Source: JAJFKX01 sp965230265
GTDB taxonomy: Bacteria; Pseudomonadota; Gammaproteobacteria; Xanthomonadales; Wenzhouxiangellaceae
Direction of reading: 5' to 3'
DNA: 64,000 nucleotides
Assembly (NCBI GenBank): GCA_965230265.1
Contig: OZ245999.1
Coordinates: forward strand, 1,984,001-2,048,000
Below the pieces are notes generated by a model. That model had not been told where the DNA came from, did no database searches, and worked only from the letters and a program-made list of their open reading frames with translations. Position 1 is the stretch's first letter. Every line of letters starts with the position of its first letter. A program made the position numbers and the translations under genes. Below, one piece after another: positions 53,037 through 61,357 of this stretch.

Positions 53037-54782
53037 CTAGCGTGTTTGCGGGTACAGTGGCGGTAACAATGTGGCTTTGTGTTGCTGATCAACACCTTTA
53101 TCGATGGGTAGCCCTTGCTTTAGTAAATCCCATAATGCTTCACCAGACCATGGTTCAACCGGCTGCCCATAACAGCTCTTTTCCATGCCTTTTAAAGCCT
53201 GTTGCAGTGCAGTGTTGTTCACTTTGCCAATCAATTGACCCAGGTTATTCATTGAACCATCATCCGATAACGCTTTTGCCCAGACCAGCAATGCCTCAGC
53301 CGCTGCATGAGGGTCATTGCTGTGGCAGGCTTGCCGGCAGGCCTGTCGTGCTGCTTTTACACTCAATGCTTTTTGCTTTTGCATATCTTCACCAACCGTT
53401 TGGCGGGGTTTTCCAGGCTGCCTGGCTCTTAACCAACCAATCATTGTCAACACCCACAAACCGGCAAAACCAAAACTGAGATACGGCCAAAAACCTGGAT
53501 CAATGACTGTCGTGGTCACCGTTGATGGTGGTTGATCAGCATGTGCAGGCGCTTCTATTGTAGGTAACGGCACTGCAGAGGCAGCATCAACCAATGCCGG
53601 CATTACATCAACGACAGTAGCAGGGATGATTGCTTCACGCTGTTCATCATTAATGGTATCCCACCACGCCAAGCGCACTTCGGGCAGTTTCAGCACACCG
53701 GCTGCAGTTGGCACAATGGCTTGTTTTATGCTGCGGCGACTGGCAATAGAGCCTGCCTGCTGCAAGGTTTCACCAACTGGTTTGTCGGCGTAGACACGTG
53801 CACCGTTGGGTGTATCCGGCTCAAGGTCAGGTAACATTTCATCCGGCAACCCCAGAGCCTGTAGTTCAATTGTCCGTGTTAACGGCTCACCAACTCTATA
53901 CGCATTATTTTGCTCTAAACCCACTTCACGCAACTGCAAAGCACTGGCTGGTAGCCAGTGATTACCAGTGTAAGCATCCGGCACCGGCAGCACATCGATT
54001 TGCAATGGATCGCTGTTGCGAGTAATTCTGCGACCGCGGTTGCGGCTGCTGAATAAACCAGTGCGCGCACTGCCCCCTACCCAACCCGCCAATTGCAATG
54101 AAGGGATCTGCAATGTCCCACTGCGTTCTGGAAAGACAGCATAACGACGTTCAATGACATTGTAGCTTCGAGCATGCCGCTGAGATTGGTAACGAGTGTC
54201 TTCACCCAGTTTTTGTACCAGCGCATTATTTAGCTGCAAATCAGTCAAAGAGGCATCACTAAACGGTACCGCCATTAACAAACGTACCGTTACTATGATT
54301 TGTGATTGCACGTAAACCGAATCATGATCAGATTCTACTTCCAGCACAATGTCTTCACCCACCGCTCCATTGGCAGATGGCAGGGCTGCTGGTTCAGGTC
54401 GAACACTCAATCGTAAAGCGCTGGTCTGCTGGTTCCCGACTGGAATAGGTGGGATTCTTAATTGACCTTCCTGTTTAGGCTCCAACACCACCACCAATTG
54501 AGTGGATGACTGCTGTTGACCATTGGTAATACTGACCTGTGTTTGTGTACTGGTATCCAATACATTGAACTGATCTTCAAGCACACTGAAGTCAGGATTG
54601 ATCGCACTGGTACTGCCCTGTTGAACGATAAACAGATTAACGGTCTCGCCGATAAAAATTTCTGTACGATCCAAACGCGCTGTCACTGTCGTGTCTTGCG
54701 CAAGCACAGCAAACGGTGCCGCGAACAGACTGATCAATAACAGACAAAAATGTACTTGTTGCCTTAGGCTGATCCGTTTCAT
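53037..54782 (-). CDS. BatD family protein
   Basis: A 581-residue exported membrane protein. A signal peptide (FCLLLISLFAAPFAVLA) is followed by an Ig-like BatD region (VTARLDRTEIFIGETVNLFI, GVLKLPEVRLAWWDT) and a C-terminal transmembrane helix (WPYLSFGFAGLWVLTMIGWL) with a cytoplasmic helical tail. It is last in the moxR-bat operon. In Bat (Bacteroides aerotolerance) systems it pairs with VWA proteins at the membrane; the precise role is unsettled. Confidence 0.87.
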   Translation of the reverse strand: MKRISLRQQVHFCLLLISLFAAPFAVLAQDTTVTARLDRTEIFIGETVNLFIVQQGSTSAINPDFSVLEDQFNVLDTSTQTQVSITNGQQQSSTQLVVVLEPKQEGQLRIPPIPVGNQQTSALRLSVRPEPAALPSANGAVGEDIVLEVESDHDSVYVQSQIIVTVRLLMAVPFSDASLTDLQLNNALVQKLGEDTRYQSQRHARSYNVIERRYAVFPERSGTLQIPSLQLAGWVGGSARTGLFSSRNRGRRITRNSDPLQIDVLPVPDAYTGNHWLPASALQLREVGLEQNNAYRVGEPLTRTIELQALGLPDEMLPDLEPDTPNGARVYADKPVGETLQQAGSIASRRSIKQAIVPTAAGVLKLPEVRLAWWDTINDEQREAIIPATVVDVMPALVDAASAVPLPTIEAPAHADQPPSTVTTTVIDPGFWPYLSFGFAGLWVLTMIGWLRARQPGKPRQTVGEDMQKQKALSVKAARQACRQACHSNDPHAAAEALLVWAKALSDDGSMNNLGQLIGKVNNTALQQALKGMEKSCYGQPVEPWSGEALWDLLKQGLPIDKGVDQQHKATLLPPLYPQTR

Positions 54783-54784
54783 CT

Positions 54785-56686
54785 TTACCAATCATCCTCA
54801 TCTGAGTCGTTGTTACGTTGTAATTGCTGGCGCTGATATTGATAACGAAATTTATTGCGCAATAGCGTTCCAGGGTCATCGGGTATCCGTCGCAGCCATT
54901 GCTGCAGTGCCCTTTGCTGTTCTTCATCCAGCTCGCTTGGTTCCGCCGACTGCGGTTGAACCTGCTGCTCAGTTTGTCCGGTTTCTTCTGATTCTTCCTG
55001 TGTGCCGGATTGTTGCTGTTCATTATCTTGTTGTTCGGCTTCAGACTGTTGTTGTTCAGGTTGCTGTTGTTCAGGCTGCTCTCCCTGTTGCCCTTGCTGC
55101 TCCTGCTCTTGCCCCTGTTGCTGTTGCCCGTCCTGTTGTTGCTGTCCGTCCTGTTGCTCGTCTGACTGTTGATCCTGTTGCTGCTCGCTATCTTGTTGAT
55201 TATCGCTCTGTTCCTGCTGCTGATCATTGTCCTGATTTTGGTTTTGTTGCTGCTGTTGTTGTTCTTGTTGTTGCTGCAGGTTTTTTAGCAGTTCCAGATT
55301 GTCTTTGGCATCCTGCAAATTCGGGTCTTGCTGCAATGCCTGTTCATAAGCTTCGATGGCCTGTTCAATTTCCCCCGCCTGGGCCAGCGCATTGCCACGG
55401 TTATAGCTACCCTGGGCATTATCTGCCTGAGCAAAAGCCTCGGCAGCAGCTTCATAGTCACCATTTCGATAAAGCGTCTCCCCAATCAATAACGGTTGAT
55501 CGCTTAAACCATCAACCAGTTGCCCTGCCAGCTCATATTGTCCACCGTCCAGGGCATCCCGAGCCTGTTGAGCGGTTGTTTTCCACCAGCTGACTGACGG
55601 CTTTGAAACCTGCTCTTCATCAGCAGCCTGAATGGGCCCTGAGTGCAGTATCAGCCCTGGTATTAGCAAGCACCAGCAAAACAGCCAGCCGCGACGAAAA
55701 CTCAAAGCGCACAGCGGTAGCAGCAGCAATACCAACCAAGGCCCTTGCTCTTTCCATAATTCGCTGCCGGGCTCGATTTCCTCATCCGTGCGCTCACGTT
55801 CTGCCGTCGCTGCGGGTGATTGCTCTGGCAGTAAATAATCCAGATCCTGCGCATCAATCGTTAATAAGCTATAGCGCCCGCCACCGACTCTGGCCAATGC
55901 CTGAAGTGCTTGCGGTTGTAGTTGTGGTATCACGATATCCCCTTGCCGATCCAGCATAAATCCGCCTTCCGGTAAAGGGATGGGTGCGCCTTGTTCAGTG
56001 CCTATGCCCAAAACCGAGGTGGTGATTCCATTGCTGCGCAGTGATTCGACCACTGCCTGAGTTCGATCCAGATTCACCCCATCAGTGATCAGCAATATCT
56101 CGCCGTTAACAATACCGGCCTGGTTCAGCAAGTCCGCTGCTTTCTGTAAAGCCAGATCAGCACGCGCGCCCTGTACCGGCATAATATTCGGTGCCAGTGC
56201 AGGCAACAGTGCCTCAATGGTGCGGCTGTCGTCGGTTAATGGACTGATCACAAAAGCTTCACCGGCATAGGCCACCAGGCCGGTCTGCCCCTCGCGACTG
56301 CGATGCAAAATATCTTCCAGTTTAAAGCGTGCCTGTTCCAGACGACTGGGTTTTTGATCGGTGGCCAGCATCGAGCGTGATAAATCCAGGGCAATGACAC
56401 GGGCCTGTGTCGCACGCACCACTGGTTGAGGCTGGCGCTCCCACGTTGGTCCAGCCATCGCCACGATCGCCAGCAAGCCACTGACACCCAGCAAAACCGT
56501 TAACCAGCGACCGTGTTTATTCTGCGTCTCACCCTGCCCTGCCAACCAGCTCAGTAATTGTGGGTCAACCACTGCCTGCCAAGCGCTGCCCGATAGGCGA
56601 TGACGAACCTGCCAAAACAGCAATAAAGCCAATGGCGACAGTGCCATCAACCACCAGGGCCGCAGAAAATGAAACTCAGCCAGCAT
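54785..56686 (-). CDS. VWA-TPR fusion protein (BatB plus BatC)
   Basis: A 633-residue protein that joins two Bat functions. Residues 1-330 are BatB-like: two N-terminal helices, a VWA domain with MIDAS ALDLSRSM and ITDGVN, and a third helix. Residues about 395-470 are tetratricopeptides (GETLYRNGDYEAAAEAFAQAD, GNALAQAGEIEQAIEAYEQAL). Then comes a Gln-rich tail of more than 100 residues, and a conserved end (LQQWLRRIPDDPGTLLRNKF). The start MLAEFHFLRPWWL overlaps the batA stop by 11 bases. Confidence 0.87.
   Translation of the reverse strand: MLAEFHFLRPWWLMALSPLALLLFWQVRHRLSGSAWQAVVDPQLLSWLAGQGETQNKHGRWLTVLLGVSGLLAIVAMAGPTWERQPQPVVRATQARVIALDLSRSMLATDQKPSRLEQARFKLEDILHRSREGQTGLVAYAGEAFVISPLTDDSRTIEALLPALAPNIMPVQGARADLALQKAADLLNQAGIVNGEILLITDGVNLDRTQAVVESLRSNGITTSVLGIGTEQGAPIPLPEGGFMLDRQGDIVIPQLQPQALQALARVGGGRYSLLTIDAQDLDYLLPEQSPAATAERERTDEEIEPGSELWKEQGPWLVLLLLPLCALSFRRGWLFCWCLLIPGLILHSGPIQAADEEQVSKPSVSWWKTTAQQARDALDGGQYELAGQLVDGLSDQPLLIGETLYRNGDYEAAAEAFAQADNAQGSYNRGNALAQAGEIEQAIEAYEQALQQDPNLQDAKDNLELLKNLQQQQEQQQQQQNQNQDNDQQQEQSDNQQDSEQQQDQQSDEQQDGQQQQDGQQQQGQEQEQQGQQGEQPEQQQPEQQQSEAEQQDNEQQQSGTQEESEETGQTEQQVQPQSAEPSELDEEQQRALQQWLRRIPDDPGTLLRNKFRYQYQRQQLQRNNDSDEDDW
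54990..55285 (-). repeat. CAG/CAA-rich low-complexity segment coding polyglutamine-like tail
   Basis: On the minus strand this segment of the VWA-TPR gene is nearly all Gln codons (CAA and CAG mixed) with Glu, Asp, Gly and Asn interspersed. A run of seven or more Gln lies near 55250-55275. Mixed codons argue against a pure triplet repeat, but slippage is likely. Confidence 0.8.
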
Positions 56687-57707
56687 GACTGATCGCTCGC
56701 TTCGGAAGAATTGACGGCAGCACCATCGACAAACCCAGCAATAAGGCAATACTCAAAGCCAAGCCCAATGGCCAGTAATAGCGTTCGCTGACCGGCCGGA
56801 AAATTTCTGGCTCGGCATCGACGGGTTCCAACTCATCCAATCGGGCATAAATCGATTGCAAATCGGCCAGTGATCGCGCACGGAAATACTGGCCACCGGT
56901 TAATTCAGCAATTCGAGTTAGGGTTGTTTCATCCAAATCAGCCGACGGGTTGCGCACCCGTGTACCAAACAGTGAATTAACCCGCTGCTCATCAGCGCCG
57001 ATACCAATGGTATAAACCGTTAAACCCTCTCCTGCTGCCAATTCAGCGGCCTCTATCGGATCCACACTGCCGGTGGTGTTGGCACCATCAGTCAACAGGA
57101 TCAATACCTTTTGTTCACCACCAGATTCTTGTAGATGTTTTAGCGCCAGGCCCAACGCATCGCCGATCGCTGTTTCAGGGCCTGCCAAACCAATTTCGGC
57201 CTCGTTCAGCAATGTCCGGGTGGTTTCCCGATCAAAGGTTAATGGCGTTTGTAAGAATGCCTGGGTACCAAATAAAATCAACCCCAGACGATCACCCAAC
57301 CGCCGGGTTAAAAACTCGCCTGCCACCGCTTTTACCGTGACCAAGCGCGTCACCCGCCGCCCTTCAAACACCATATCGTCTTGGCGCATGCTCCCGGAAA
57401 TATCAACAGCCATCAGCAAATCACGACCGGAAACCGGCACTTCTACCTGCTCACCGACATACTGGGGTCGTGCCGCAGCCAGCACCAGCAACATCCACGC
57501 CAATAGTGCCAACAACTGCACCACTTTTCTGCTATTACCCGGGTTATCATCTTGCGAAGCCAGCTCAGTGTAAAACGGTACTGGTAAAGCGCCTTTGGCA
57601 GAACGATTGGCTTTGGGCAACCACCTGACCAGCAACGGCAGTAACAACGCTGCAAACGCCCATGGCCAGGCAAAACCTGTCAAACCCAATGATTGCAACC
57701 AACTCAT
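56676..57707 (-). CDS. VWA-domain membrane protein BatA
   Basis: A 343-residue protein with N-terminal helices (WPWAFAALLLPLLVRWL and VVQLLALLAWMLLVLAA), a VWA domain with intact MIDAS (AVDISGSM, then LLTDGANTTG) and a C-terminal helix. It is typical of BatA. Its ATG overlaps the DUF4381 stop by 4 bases. Confidence 0.88.
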   Translation of the reverse strand: MSWLQSLGLTGFAWPWAFAALLLPLLVRWLPKANRSAKGALPVPFYTELASQDDNPGNSRKVVQLLALLAWMLLVLAAARPQYVGEQVEVPVSGRDLLMAVDISGSMRQDDMVFEGRRVTRLVTVKAVAGEFLTRRLGDRLGLILFGTQAFLQTPLTFDRETTRTLLNEAEIGLAGPETAIGDALGLALKHLQESGGEQKVLILLTDGANTTGSVDPIEAAELAAGEGLTVYTIGIGADEQRVNSLFGTRVRNPSADLDETTLTRIAELTGGQYFRARSLADLQSIYARLDELEPVDAEPEIFRPVSERYYWPLGLALSIALLLGLSMVLPSILPKRAISHAG

Positions 57708-58174
57708 GTGAGTTGCCTGACTTGCTGTCTGACCCAGCGCATTACCGCCGCATGTAATGCTGGCGCATCGAATGCCGATTGTGGCCGATAGGGCGCATCC
57801 AGCAATACCCGACCAATACCTTTTGTAAATAGCTGATCATCATTGCTTTGGTCCAGGTAGTTTAAAAATGCATCGCCGGTTAAGCCGAGTTGTTGATGTT
57901 CACCATTGGCCAGCATGACCTGCCGGATGAGCCGGTGCAATTGTGCGGCCATCTTGGTCGCGTCACTATGGTCTTGGTGGTCGGTGAGTACGCTTTGGAA
58001 AGCGGTAATGATCGCCCGGCGACGACGCAAGATGCGATAGCGTTTAACAAAATAGACAATGGCCAGAATCAGCAACAGCAACATCAGCATCAGTAACCAC
58101 CAGCCAGGCGCCAGCGGCCAGAAACCGGGATCAGGCGCGGCGTGGATATCTTTTAGTTGCTCCAACGGGTTCAT
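57704..58174 (-). CDS. DUF4381 membrane protein
   Basis: A 156-residue protein with one helix near residue 28 (GWWLLMLMLLLLILAIVYFV) flanked by PGFWPLAPGW, the DUF4381 signature, and a soluble domain (DAFLNYLDQS, GRVLLDAPYRPQ). A fixed member of moxR-DUF58-DUF4381-batA-batB operons. It is coupled to batA and follows DUF58 by 27 bases. Confidence 0.85.
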   Translation of the reverse strand: MNPLEQLKDIHAAPDPGFWPLAPGWWLLMLMLLLLILAIVYFVKRYRILRRRRAIITAFQSVLTDHQDHSDATKMAAQLHRLIRQVMLANGEHQQLGLTGDAFLNYLDQSNDDQLFTKGIGRVLLDAPYRPQSAFDAPALHAAVMRWVRQQVRQLT

Positions 58175-58201
58175 GACGATGCCTGGTACTCCTTCAGCAC
58201 G

Positions 58202-59152
58202 CTAGCTGGCAAACAGCCGCTGCATGACACTGATCGGATCATCCATGGTTGCTGCGCAATGCATGGGGATGCCCAGTTGACGGGTAACCTGCTTAAGTTG
58301 TTGGAAATGCTCATCGGCGTATTGCGCATAGCTTTCTCGACCACGACGCTCGCGGGTATTCAATACCCCACTTTTCTGACCTTGACGAACCGGATAAACA
58401 CCCGCTGGCAAGGGTTGCCTCTCGATGGGATCATATACCTGACAGGCGACCACATCATTGTGCTGTCGCAGCCTGGACAGGTGTCTACGAGTATCGTGGT
58501 TCAAGCCATAAAAATCACTGATAATGACCACCAGGCTGCCTGGTCGGATCACATGCCGCAAACGTCGCAAAGCCAGTGTTAAAGGTTGCCCGGCGGCGGC
58601 GGCAGTAGGCATCACCAGTTGATCAGCGCTGGCGGGCGGTTGCAACCACTCCAATAAATGTCGAATAAGCTTTAATGCCCCTCTACGTCCGCCACTGGGA
58701 CGCATTTCCTGATGGGTATTACTGGCAAAACCAAACGCACCGACTCTATCACCACGCTGGACCACCGACCAGGCCAGACAAGCCGCCAGTCGCGCCGCCT
58801 GTACTGATTTTAAAACCTGACGTGTACCAAAAAACATGCTGGCACCACAGTCCAGTAAGATAATCACCGGGCGTTCGCGTTCTTCCTGAAATAATTTGGT
58901 ATGTGCCTTGCCGGTTCGTGCAGTAACCCGCCAGTCCATATTGCGGATATCATCACCGGCTTGATAGTAACGTGACTCCAGATAATCCACCCCGCGTCCA
59001 CGAAACCGTGAACGATAAAGGCCAGCCGTGGTGGCACTGACGGCTTGCCTGGGTTGCAGGTTTAGACCACGCGCAGCAAAACGCAAACCGATCAGATCAT
59101 CCGCTTGCGGAGCAATCGCCGATGGCAAAGATTGATGAGCAGGCTTACCCAT
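58202..59152 (-). CDS. DUF58 domain protein
   Basis: A 316-residue protein. GRGVDYLESRYYQAGDDIRNMDWRVTARTGKAHTKLF is the DUF58 core, leading into a VWA-like domain with a degenerate MIDAS (LLDCGASM). It usually acts with MoxR ATPases. It lies 34 bases after moxR in this operon. Confidence 0.9.
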   Translation of the reverse strand: MGKPAHQSLPSAIAPQADDLIGLRFAARGLNLQPRQAVSATTAGLYRSRFRGRGVDYLESRYYQAGDDIRNMDWRVTARTGKAHTKLFQEERERPVIILLDCGASMFFGTRQVLKSVQAARLAACLAWSVVQRGDRVGAFGFASNTHQEMRPSGGRRGALKLIRHLLEWLQPPASADQLVMPTAAAAGQPLTLALRRLRHVIRPGSLVVIISDFYGLNHDTRRHLSRLRQHNDVVACQVYDPIERQPLPAGVYPVRQGQKSGVLNTRERRGRESYAQYADEHFQQLKQVTRQLGIPMHCAATMDDPISVMQRLFAS

Positions 59153-59186
59153 TAATCGTTTCTCAATAAATTAAATCAGGGGTTCC

Positions 59187-60263
59187 TTAAGGAACTGGCA
59201 AGCGTGCCAGCAAATCAGCTATGACCTGATCAGAGGTGATGCCATCTGCTTCAGCTTCAAACGATAACAATACACGGTGCCGCAACACATCAGCCGCCAT
59301 GGCCTGAATATCTTCCGGTGTGACATAGTCCCGACCGTTCAGCCAGGCGTGAGCCCGGGCACAGCGATCCAATGCAATCGTGCCGCGAGGGCTGGCACCA
59401 TAACTGATCCAGCGAGCCAGGTTTTCACTGTAGGCAGAGGGGTCACGTGTGGCCAGTACCAGTTGCACCATATATTCTTCCAGCTGAGGTGCCAAATGCA
59501 GATTCAGCACTTCTTGCTGGGCAGCAAAAATATCTGTCTGACTAATCCGTGTTTCAATTTCGCGGGACTCTCCCAGTTGCTCTCTGGCCTGTTGTCGAGC
59601 CAACTCCAGAATACTGGTTTCTGCGCTGGTGTCCGGATAGCCAATGGTGACATGCATCAAAAAACGATCCAGTTGTGCTTCTGGCAGTGGATAGGTCCCC
59701 TCTTGCTCGATCGGGTTTTGTGTCGCCATCACCAAAAACAGTTTCGGCAGTGGATAGGTCACGCGACCCACGGTTACCTGATGCTCTGCCATCGCTTCAA
59801 GCAAAGCCGACTGTACCTTGGCAGGCGCACGGTTAACTTCATCGGCAAGAATCAAATTATGAAATACCGGCCCATGTTGAAATTCAAAACGGGCTTCCTG
59901 AGGGCGGTAAATTTCAGTACCGGTTAAATCAGCGGGTAACAAATCAGGCGTGAACTGGATACGATGAAAATCCCCATCGATGCGATCACCGATGGCCTTG
60001 ATTGCTGTGGTTTTGGCCAGGCCCGGCGCGCCTTCTACCAACAAATGTCCATCGGCCAGCAAAGCAATCAATAAACGATCAACCAATGCCTGTTGACCAA
60101 TAATACAGCGCCCAGCTGCAACACGTAGCTGCTGTATTGCAGCATAGGCAGCAGAATGACTGGTTGCTAATTGATCTTCCGGCTGATTGCCGGTTTGCTC
60201 ATCCGGGTGATGATTGACTTTGTCCAGCTCGGCTTGATCTGCCGTTGCTTGTTGATCTGACAT
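59187..60263 (-). CDS. MoxR-family AAA+ ATPase
   Basis: A 358-residue ATPase proposed to act as a chaperone for VWA proteins. A polar N-terminal extension of about 40 residues precedes Walker A GAPGLAKT, Walker B ILADEVNRAPAKVQSALLEAM, and sensor 1 ATQNPIEQEGTYPLPEAQLDRF. First gene of the six-gene bat operon. Confidence 0.93.
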   Translation of the reverse strand: MSDQQATADQAELDKVNHHPDEQTGNQPEDQLATSHSAAYAAIQQLRVAAGRCIIGQQALVDRLLIALLADGHLLVEGAPGLAKTTAIKAIGDRIDGDFHRIQFTPDLLPADLTGTEIYRPQEARFEFQHGPVFHNLILADEVNRAPAKVQSALLEAMAEHQVTVGRVTYPLPKLFLVMATQNPIEQEGTYPLPEAQLDRFLMHVTIGYPDTSAETSILELARQQAREQLGESREIETRISQTDIFAAQQEVLNLHLAPQLEEYMVQLVLATRDPSAYSENLARWISYGASPRGTIALDRCARAHAWLNGRDYVTPEDIQAMAADVLRHRVLLSFEAEADGITSDQVIADLLARLPVP

Positions 60264-60699
60264 CCTTTAAAGCTCCACTATGTCTGCCCACGTCACATGC
60301 TGTTTGACTGTGGACTGCTGATTTTCCGACAAGGTTATGACCTGCGGTTTTAATAACGTCTTTCTGGTGGTTTTAATGCCTAATGACATTATCCGGTTCA
60401 TGTCCTCACCAGATTTATCCGCCTATGACCGTGCATCAAAACCAGGGTTCCGGTTACTGCCGGTCAATGCAACCGGTGCAACGGTGTATTTTACGTGGGA
60501 TGCGGTGAGCTTGCGAACAGTGTTAGGTTGATTTTAGTTAAATGGGTGCGGCCGGTAACACAACAAGCAGTTATAGCGATCACCTTGAACGATGTTCAGC
60601 TACCCCAACCACGACTGTCATCAGCCAAGATGGCCTTGAACGGGTATTGCAAGCATAGATAAAACCACAAAACTGAACACCGTTTAATTTGCGTTGACC
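60264..60699. other. Intergenic region upstream of moxR, no gene seen
   Basis: About 435 bases between moxR and the SRPBCC gene, both on the minus strand. A 64-codon forward frame at 60337-60531 has no start signal and no recognisable motif. It probably contains the bat operon promoter. No terminator or RNA gene was recognised. Confidence 0.5.
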
Positions 60700-61326
60700 T
60701 TATGGCAATGTTTTTGAATCCACCTCTACCAACTCTCGCAGCTTGTTCAGCATCTTAGGGATATCCCTGCGTAAAATTCTCATCTCTGCACGCTGACTCA
60801 AACGCTTGCTAAGATTCACGACCGCTTCATAGTAAAGCACAGTTTGACTCTCAGCATCTGCTTCAAAACGCCAGCTACCCATAAAGGACTCCAAATCACC
60901 CCCTTGTTTTTGAAACTCAATTAACACTGGTTGCTGATAACTGGCAAGGAAAACGCTTTTAACACTGGGTAGAAAAAAATAGGGCTTTAAACGATGCATG
61001 GTGATATCAAATGGATAACCATTTTTATCCACCCCACTATCCAGTATCTGACACTCACGGATATCCGGCACATATTCCAGTGCCTGGTGACAATCCACCA
61101 ACACGGTCCATACCGTTTCTGCCACTGCATGAATCCGGATCGCTGCCGATAACATAACGTGCTGCTCACCCTGGGGAACAACACTTAGCAACACCTCACG
61201 ACCTTCTGGCAAAACTTCAGCGTCTGCCGGTGATGGCAATGCCAATATAAGCGCAAACAATACCAGGCTGAATAGCATCTGGCATACGTTAAACCTGTTG
61301 CTCACTTTATAGATATGTAATAACAT
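60700..61326 (-). CDS. Exported SRPBCC/START-fold (polyketide cyclase-like) protein
   Basis: A 208-residue protein from the ATG at 61326. A signal peptide (NVCQMLFSLVLFALILAL, ending near SPADA) is followed by an SRPBCC ligand-binding fold: AAIRIHAVAETVWTVLVDCHQALEYVPDIRECQIL is the typical start and SQRAEMRILRRDIPKMLNKLRELVE the long C-terminal helix. The frame extends to 61359, where its ATG would overlap the ATG of the divergent receptor gene (CATG reads ATG on both strands). The ligand is unknown. Confidence 0.78.
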   Translation of the reverse strand: MLLHIYKVSNRFNVCQMLFSLVLFALILALPSPADAEVLPEGREVLLSVVPQGEQHVMLSAAIRIHAVAETVWTVLVDCHQALEYVPDIRECQILDSGVDKNGYPFDITMHRLKPYFFLPSVKSVFLASYQQPVLIEFQKQGGDLESFMGSWRFEADAESQTVLYYEAVVNLSKRLSQRAEMRILRRDIPKMLNKLRELVEVDSKTLP

Positions 61327-61357
61327 AACATTTTTGTAACTTTTCCAAGGTGTCTCC

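Noticed and set aside
60337..60531. 64-codon forward frame upstream of moxR
   Set aside because: No ribosome-binding site, no motif and no neighbours in that direction; a chance frame is more likely.
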